From assembly GCA_003049465.1 (NCBI GenBank), contig PYSS01000008.1, positions 62,001-126,000 of the forward strand: 64,000 bases of DNA, written 5' to 3'. Positions 56,825-64,000 of the stretch are shown in pieces. A program made the position numbers and the translations under genes. Source of the DNA: Magnaporthiopsis rhizophila. Taxonomy: Eukaryota > Ascomycota > Sordariomycetes > Magnaporthales > Magnaporthaceae. The notes under the pieces are model-generated. The model had not been told where the DNA came from. It saw only the letters and a list, made by a program, of their open reading frames with translations, and searched no databases. Position 1 is the first letter of the stretch, and every line of letters starts with the position of its first letter.

Positions 56825-58990
56825 TTTTAACTGATCCTGTTCAGTATTTACCGGAGGTAACAAACAATAGCAAATTATATCGATTGCAGGCAAGAAATCC
56901 GAGGGTATTATTATTACCGGCAAGATATATAACAACCCTTTGGCAGCTATACAAATATTTATCGCGGAAATCGAAAGGTTTAAAGGAGCTTAGGCCAAGC
57001 CCCACATTGCTGTCAAATTTTACAAATTCCCTTTACCCGATAAGTATAATAAAAAGGAAGATAAAATTAAAATGTTCCTAATTAAATATAAAGGGTATTT
57101 TCTGTTTTATTGAGATTATTTTTAGCGGGAAAAACAGAAAGTTGCCTATACAGTTATACATTTGAATAACAAAATCAAAAATTGGTTTAAGCCTATCTGG
57201 TTCGATTATTTAAAAGGGCACGATAAATTTAAAGAAAAAACCAAATTAATATTTGCCGATTTCGAAAAGTTCGGTAAAAAAATTGCCAAAATTTTCGAAC
57301 AGGTTAATAAAAAATGGGTGGCCGAAAAAAAGCTGTTTTAGCTTCGGTAAAAAGGCTTTGTATTAATTTATGTTTCCAAATTTTAATAATTGGTTAATAA
57401 ACTCGATTAAACGGAGGATACCAAAATAATCCAATTTTATTAGGGGCTGAGGGATAATATAAAAAACAAATTATCCAAATAGGAATAACCTGAAAATTTT
57501 ATTAATTATATTATTACAATTGTTTGTATTAATGATAAATTGTACAAATGTTGCTTTGAGAAAAAAGTTCAGCAAACCAAGCCAGTAGCGCAAAATAATA
57601 AAATTAACCAAAAAAAAGCAAAATAATAATAATCCACGGTTTACGGTACACATTTTGGATTTATAAATTTTAGCGCAAAAATTATATACCAGTATAAAAA
57701 ATAAAAGCATATCAGGTTTAAGGATTTAAAAAACGGGAAATATTTTAAATATGGGAAAAAAGGATATATTAAAAAAAATTGCCCGCAGAAAAATTGATAA
57801 ACGGTTGTTTTTTGCCGAAAAGGTGCGCCAAAAAGCCACCAGCTTATAATTTTAAATTTTTCAAAAATAACCAGACGGTTGGCAAAAAAAAGCCTGTGCT
57901 CCGAAATATTATTCAGTTAAACCTATTGTTTTAATAAAAACTGTATAATCCATTATTTTAATAAAAATATTACAGGATATTACCCTAAATAACGGTTTGT
58001 TATAATACAATAAATGGGCCAATCCCGGGGTGATAATAAAGCAGCCCAAAGTTTGAAAAAATTCAAAAAAGCCCAGTACAATAATAATAATATGCCAATA
58101 GCGGGAAAATTTACCGGATAAAGCAGAAAATTCAAAAAGCTAGCCCGATATAAAAATGTATTAAATACCTCGGTTAACGATTTCGAAAAAAATTTAAATA
58201 TAAATGCGGAAATAAAACCGCTTTTGGGCCAAACGTATTGATTATAAGCCTAAAAAAAAGAATTAGGCTTAATAAAATATTGGAAAATTACAAAAACGGA
58301 TTCTAATAATAAGGAACCCAGCAGGGAATAATATATGGTTAATTTTAAAAAATTCCAGTAAAAATTCGATTAGCAATTAATTAATATAAAAAAATAACCC
58401 TTTATAATTAAAAAGGAAATACGGAAAGCGTATATTTTATTCAGGTTTTTGGAAACAAACCGGTAATTTTAGGATCAGCCCAAATTTATTGGCGGTCTGA
58501 TACGCAAAAAACCGGCGCAAAACGATAAAAAAAAACCCCTGGATTGGTTAAAGGATAATCAGTTGGTTATTTATTATAGGGCACTATTTGAAAATATTCC
58601 GAACCTAAATTAACGGTTAGCGCAGCTATATATGCTAAATCACAAAAATATAAACCCCGATGCGGATTATTATAATAAGCTTTTTTGGGCCAAATGCCTA
58701 TATAACAATTGCAGGTAATATATAGTTAAAAAGCTAAAATATAACTTTTTTCCATAAAGGAAGGGAGAAAAATTAGTGCGGTACCCATAACAGGAATACT
58801 AGTTTCCGAAATGGTGAATAACAAAAATGGGCTACAAAAATTTAACAGCAATTTTTATGCTATTATTAGCTTATTTTATAATATACCTGGCAGGAATCCT
58901 TATATACCAGATGTATGGAAAACCGGAGTGCAAGGTATATATAGAAAAAAAAGCAAAGGCCTGGATAAACAGGTTTGCCCGATCGATAAA
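56825..58990 (+). pseudogene. gag region of element C
   Basis: Multiply stopped Gag frame: 'FADFEKFGKKIAKIFEQV' near 57255-57305, then a zinc-knuckle remnant at 57741-57782 reading 'YFKYGKKGYIKKNC', i.e. a CCHC box with the first two Cys and the His now Tyr. A 62-68-codon open piece at 58811-59033 lies in the poorly understood stretch between Gag and Pol. Confidence 0.75.
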
Positions 58991-59399
58991 AATAATTAGG
59001 GCCTGGCAGCAGGCGCCCCAAACAAAAAATTAAAAAATTTATCCAAAAATAGGGCACGGATAGGGCAATAACCAGCAAAATTTCTAATAACAACGATTAC
59101 CGATCAGTATAAATATATCAGGATAATAATATATTAAAAAGGGCAAAAAATAAAAATTATAATTAATTGCAAAGCCTAAAAAAATTATTTTTTATTAAAA
59201 GCGGTAAAAAAGTACGGTATTTTAATATATTAGAAAAAAAAACCATATAATTTTACGATAATAAAATAAAAGCCAGTTACGTTTAATAAAAAAAAGATCG
59301 ATACTAAAACTGATTATTTCAAATTTCGATTTTTGGGAAAAACCTGCAAAATAACCCTGAATATTATAAATATAAAAGGGAAAAATCTGATTTTAGGTA

Positions 59400-62300
59400 T
59401 TTTATAATTTAAAAAATATAACCCTTTAATAAATTGGGTTACCGAATAAATTTAATAAAGGAAGTTATTATTAATCAGCAAAGAAGCCCAATAACCACAG
59501 GCCCCGGATAATAAAAATCGGACACCAAAAAGGATAATCGCAATGGCGGCAAAATATAGCAATCAGCCCTGGCAAATTGCACTAACCAAAACGCCAGTAA
59601 ATATAAATGCAAATAAACCCAATAAATAGGGAATTATTAAAAATGGATTTAAAAATATCCTTAAGAAATATTATAAATATTGGAGATTATTCCAGAAAAA
59701 TTTGGAAATGGTATTACCGGAATACGGATCGTTTAACCACAAAATTAAGCTTAAACCGGAAGCATAATTTAAATATCAGAAATTGTATTAATTAAACCCT
59801 TAGCAAAAAAAGCTGTTATAAAAATAATTAAAGGAAGAAATCAGAAAAGGATTTATCAGATCTTTTAATTTTCTTATAAGATATAAAATTTTGTTTATTT
59901 TTAAAAAAAACGGGGAGGAACAGATATATATCGATTACCATCCGTTAAATCAGGAAATAATAAAAAATCGGTATCCTTTACCCCTAATTAATAAATTTAA
60001 AAACAAATTCGGGAAAAACCGGTGGTTTATAGCCCTAAATTTATGCAAAGTTTATGGTTTGCTAAAAATTAAAAAGGGGGATAAATAAAAAACCGCTTTT
60101 CGGACCAAGCTTGGAGTTTTCGAATTACTGGTAATAATTTTCGGGCTTACCAATGCACCAGCCATATTCCAGCGAATAATTAACCATATATTACGAAAAT
60201 ATTTTAATATTTTTGCCCTTGCATATTTAAATAATATTTTGATTTTTTCAAATATATTGGAAAAATATAAATAATATATGCATAAGGTGTTACAAAAATT
60301 GCAGGATGCAAAATTTTTAATTAACCCGGATAAATATATATAACACTTTTTAAAGGTAATTTTTTTCGGGTTTATTATTAAATAAGGGAAAATTTGGATG
60401 GAACCCAAAAAAATACAGGCGGTAAAAAACTGGCCTGTATTTATTATAGTTAAGGAAATGCAAGGTTTTTTGGGGTTTTTGAATTTTTACCAAAGGTTTA
60501 TCCGAAATTTTAACAAAAAGGCCATACTATTTACGGATTTTACCAAAAATAATACCCAGTTTTATTGGGGAATATAAAAATAAATAATTTTTAATTTGCT
60601 AAAAAAAGTTATTATTTAAATACCGGTATTAGTAATGCCAAACCCAGAAAAATTTTTTGAAATCGAAATTAATGTATCGGATTTTGCTATTAAAGGATAA
60701 TTAAAATAATAAAATAACCAAAAAAAATTGCATTTTTGCGCATTTTTTTCGCAAAAATTAAATGGACCAAAATTAAATTATCAGATTTACGATAAAAAAC
60801 TTTTTATTATTATTAAAATTTTGGAAAAATAAAGGGTATATTTGTGCAAAGCTAACCACCAAATTATAATATATACCAATTATAAAAACCTGTTATAATT
60901 TATTATTAGCCAAATGCTGAACAAAAAACAAATCCGATAAAGCCAGTTCTTTTAAAATTATAATTTTCGAATTAAGGTTAAAAAAGGGTCAAAAAACGGC
61001 CAAACGAATGCCCTAAGCCAATAATTGGACCATTAGGTGGATATACCACCAAAAATATATGCAATTCTGGCCAAAGGACCAAACGGATCCCTAATTTCGG
61101 CGCAACGGGCATTAGCCAAAATAACCCGATAAAAAAGCTGAATTTCAAAAAAAATCCAGCAAATTTATAGTTAAATGGCTAATGAATACCAGGGGATTGC
61201 TAAAACCTGGAAAAAATTTTGTTAGTATTATAGGTTTACAAAAACCCGCGCCAAAATACGGAAAGCAATTAAAAACTGCAAAAACTGTGCAAAAAATAAG
61301 GCCAGCAGGTATAAATTTTACGGGTTATTTTAGCCTTTGCCAGCGCTTAGCAAAATATAGCAAAAAATTACGATAAATTTTATAATTAAATTTTTTAAAT
61401 CAAAAAAACCATTAATAAATATCCAGTATAATAATATTTTAATAATAGTAAATAGGCTTACCAAATATGCCTTATTTTTACTTTATAAAAAAAGCAGCAA
61501 TATTATGAAACTAACATATATTTTTATTAAAAACGTAATATTGGAACACGGAATACCTAACAAATTAATTACGGATTGAAATAAATTATTTATAAGCAAA
61601 TTTTGGAGGGCTTTAATAGCAAAACTCGGAGCAAAATATGCATTATTAATAACTTATTATCCCAAAGCAAATAAATAAATGGAACGGACAAACCAAACCA
61701 TAAAATAATATTTATATTATTATATTAATTATAAATAAATTAACTGGATATAATTATTTTTTATAGCCTAATTTGCTTATAATAATTCGGTATACAAAAG
61801 TATAAGAATAACTCTGTTTTTTGCAAATTATAAATTTATATTTATAATGTACAAGGAATTTAAAACAGAAAAAAACGCTTTAATAGCAAAAATACAGGTT
61901 ACCAAAATAACCAGGTTATACAAATACCTGCAAAAAAAGCTCGAAAAATTTCGAAAATATATATCCACCCAAGCAAATAAAAAAAAGCTCAAAAAACCAA
62001 CCTTTAAAAAAAGGAATAATATTTATCTTTTATATTGCAATATTAAAATAAAATGGCCAAATAATAAACTGGATCACAAAAAATTCGGACCGTTCAGGAT
62101 TAAAAAAATAATTTTACTAGTTAATTACAAATTTTAATTATTGCCAATTATAAAAATTTACCCTGTTTTTTACGTTTTTTTGCTAAAACTGGCACCATTT
62201 GGGTTAAAAAGTACAAAATTAATGAAAATTAACCCGGACCAAAAATAAAAAATTAAAGAAATCCTTAATAATAAAATATATTACCGCAAATAATAATATT

Positions 62301-62560
62301 TGGTTAAATGGGCAAAATACGGATATAAGTATAATATATGGGAAAAAAAAACAAATTTTGCAAATTGCCAAAAAATTTTACAGGAATATTAGCAAAAATA
62401 ATTATAAAAAGGTTAGCAAATAATAAAAAAGTTTAATCCGATAGTGCACTGCTATAATAACGGAGTATTATTATATTAAAGGTTATATTGGGAATTAAAC
62501 CCAAAATTTTTCGATAAGGATCAAAATATGCTATTATTGCGCTATATAACCTAAAGAAAT
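59400..62560 (+). pseudogene. pol region of element C
   Basis: The frame resembles that at 50451-54153. RT includes 'FKKNGEEQIYIDYHPLNQEI' (about 59900-59960) and 'YLNNILIFS' (about 60217-60243) in place of YLDD. RNase H-like sequence lies at about 60650-60990 and the integrase zinc-finger remnant 'NCKNCAKNKASRYKFYG' at about 61275-61325. Integrase core pieces continue to 61700, with a C-terminal domain at 61847-62137. Chromodomain remnants at about 62270-62345 read 'YLVKWAKYGYKYNIW'. Stops mostly replace Trp and Gln codons. Confidence 0.82.
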
Positions 62561-62586
62561 CGTTAAAAACCTATCAATTTACTCGA

Positions 62587-63153
62587 TTAAAGAAGGGTAA
62601 GCAGGTTAAGGTCCGGATAAATCCTAAGCTTGTCCCAATTAAAAGGTAAAAAAGGGAAATCGGGGGACAGCAGGTTTGAAAGCGCGGCAAAAGCCTGTAT
62701 AACCGCCTTTTCGGCTTTTTTCTGCTTGACCCGCTCCAATTCTTTAACACTATTAATCCCGCAACGGATTGCACGCATTTTTCTTTTAAACCACATTTTT
62801 TTCTGTTTGCAAAAGCGCTTAATTTAAGCGCTAACAGCAAACAATTTTTGTTTAATAGCGTAATGCTTTTTTTTAGCAGTTTTCAGCTTGGCCTTTAATT
62901 TTGCATACTAATTACCGATAAAACGAAACTGCTTTGGAGTAAGGCCAAAAACGTTATATTAAAACCGCCCTTGACAAATACACTTCACGCACCGAGAAAA
63001 GTTTCGGGGGAAAACTTTATATCTGGAACAACCAAAAGCTTTGCAGGAAAAACAGGAAAATATTTTAATTAAGGAAAAAAAAAGGAAAATAAAAAGGTTA
63101 TTTCGATAAATAATTAATAATGCCGGTTTGCGCTTTTGCACCCGACCGAACAT
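62587..63153 (-). pseudogene. antisense ORF between chromodomain and 3' LTR (element C)
   Basis: Minus-strand frame of about 189 codons starting 'MFGRVQKRKPAL' at 63153 and ending 'NLLTLL' at 62587, with at least two frameshifts or stops between. N-terminal part: Cys-bearing 'SCFSCKAFGCSRYKVFPRNF' leading into 'SRCVKC'. Middle: 'NVFGLTPKQFRFIGN', then a Lys/Ala-rich helical stretch and 'QKKMWFKRKMRAI'. The last ~69 codons (62796-62587) are still open. The frame is co-linear with the antisense frame of the other pol copy. Arrangement of Cys-rich start, coiled coil and tail suggests a small nucleic-acid-binding protein, but this is inference. The family is not recognised with certainty. Confidence 0.68.
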
Positions 63154-63269
63154 TTTGTTAAAAAAGAAAGGGACAGAAAATAATGGGAAAAAAAAAGTAC
63201 TTATTATTAACAAAAGGACGGGGCTGCAGATTTTGGCCAAAAAAATTTGGCCTAAAAGGGAAAACCTAA

Positions 63270-63761
63270 TATTACAACCATAGCTGGCAAAGGACAGAAG
63301 GGCTAAAACTAACCCCCAGCGGAACGCCTTTACCCTGCAATTATAAAGGCCAAGGGCCGAATAACCAAAGCCAAGCTAAAAAAAAGAAGTTATATAATCA
63401 GGCATTTACCTAAATACGGGTGATATATTTAATATGTTCGTTATATAATATAACAGATATAACAAATATAGTATAATAATATATTCGTTATGTAACATAA
63501 CAAACATAACAAATATAGCACAAATATAATAGGAAAGGGTTGCTGGTATATAAAGTAAGGGGTTCCTATTGTATTAAATAAATTCTTAACTGAGGCCTCG
63601 GCATCAATCAATCTAAATTAGCTCCAAGGCATCCCCTTGGGCAAGCAATCGAGACCTTTGTTATTACCCCAGTTCCTAGCACAAGTAACCTTGTGGAAAC
63701 CTTACTGCTCAGCGCCTCTCCTAGCATACCCTACCCTAAAAGCAGAGAACCGTTTGTAACA
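63270..63761 (+). repeat. 3' LTR of element C
   Basis: 492 bp, same length as the 5' LTR, starting TATTACAACCATAGC and ending CGTTTGTAACA. Its last ~170 bp keeps more C and G than the 5' copy ('ccttgggcaagcaatcgagacc' region). Followed by the CCGAA target duplication. Confidence 0.85.
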
Positions 63762-63766
63762 CCGAA

Positions 63767-64000
63767 GGATTTTATTAATTATATTACTAAAACCGTTTAT
63801 ATTAATAATAAACTATATAAATAATACCTGAAAAAAAAGGTTTAGCAACCCCAACCGGCATAATAAAACAATAAAACAAACCAAAAAAAAGCCAAACAAT
63901 AATAATCCATTGCGTATGGAACGTATTCAAAACCTATAAATTTATTTGCAGGGGCTATATACCCCTAGCAGCAAAAAAAACAGCACAAAAAACCAAAATA
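63767..64000 (+). pseudogene. gag of element B2, second part (runs off the window)
   Basis: The sequence after the CCGAA copy continues the B2 Gag region, parallel to 49000-49230 ('ggattttattaattatatta', then 'aataatacctgaaaaaaaagg'). It is truncated by the window end. Confidence 0.8.

Larger units (their letters stand above)
56333..63761 (+). mobile_element. complete Ty3/gypsy chromovirus (element C), CCGAA duplication
   Basis: 7,429-bp element with two 492-bp LTRs (56333-56824 and 63270-63761), flanked by CCGAA at 56328-56332 and 63762-63766. The flanking Gag sequence of element B2 rejoins exactly when the element and one CCGAA are removed. The internal region has a conserved post-LTR leader, Gag with a ruined zinc knuckle, Pol (RT, RNase H, integrase, chromodomain), an antisense ORF, a polypurine tract and the 3' LTR. 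All long frames are broken by mutations of RIP type, so it cannot move autonomously. It is the youngest insertion in this nest by position. Confidence 0.9.

Overview
The window looks like nuclear DNA of a filamentous ascomycete, most likely a Sordariomycete. The genes are GC-rich and have short introns (about 50-150 nt, GTAAGT/GTGAGT-like donors, CTAAC/CTGAC-type branch sites). Several proteins are typical of fungi: a Zn2Cys6 regulator with a fungal transcription-factor domain, a JEN1-type carboxylate permease, the vacuolar TRP channel Yvc1, an S28 peptidase and a Cps1-like GT2. The last third is an AT-rich block of retrotransposons damaged by what looks like repeat-induced point mutation (RIP). 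Species cannot be fixed from sequence alone.

Layout. 1-6.4 kb: gene-poor and repeat-rich, with a relic of an Ldh2-family dehydrogenase, about 90 copies of a 9-bp pyrimidine minisatellite, and roughly 1.7 kb of degenerate ~20-24-bp repeats. 6.4-42.2 kb: gene-rich. In order: an XAP5/FAM50 protein (+), a possible small membrane protein (-), a Q-rich two-segment membrane protein (-), then seven + strand genes: Zn2Cys6 regulator, JEN1-like permease, Yvc1-like channel, large AAA ATPase, secreted S28 peptidase, Cps1-like GT2 and a METTL16-type methyltransferase. Intergenic gaps are 0.5-4.6 kb. Exon structures were worked out by hand and every spliced frame closes.

42.4-64 kb: composition changes abruptly about 200 bp after the methyltransferase stop. 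The block holds an unidentified AT-rich remnant, a 128-bp solo LTR/TRIM-like element with a perfect 5-bp target duplication, and nested Ty3/gypsy elements. Oldest is element A (LTR_A at 45.06 and 54.85 kb). A related family, B, inserted into A three times: a solo LTR in the 5' LTR, a copy in gag that now continues into pol and A's 3' LTR, and a copy in the 3' LTR. That last copy is itself split by element C, a complete 7,429-bp element with two 492-bp LTRs and a CCGAA duplication. The pol regions encode RT, RNase H, integrase and a chromodomain (chromovirus). Catalytic Asp codons have become Asn, zinc-knuckle Cys/His have become Tyr, and Gln/Trp codons have become stops, the C-to-T/G-to-A pattern expected of RIP.

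The most unusual feature is an antisense reading frame of about 190 codons between the chromodomain and the 3' LTR. It is recognisable in both diverged pol-bearing elements (54154-54734 and 62587-63153, minus strand), with a conserved start, a Cys-containing N-terminal part, a Lys/Glu-rich probable coiled coil and a conserved C-terminal block. No tRNA, rRNA or CRISPR was seen.
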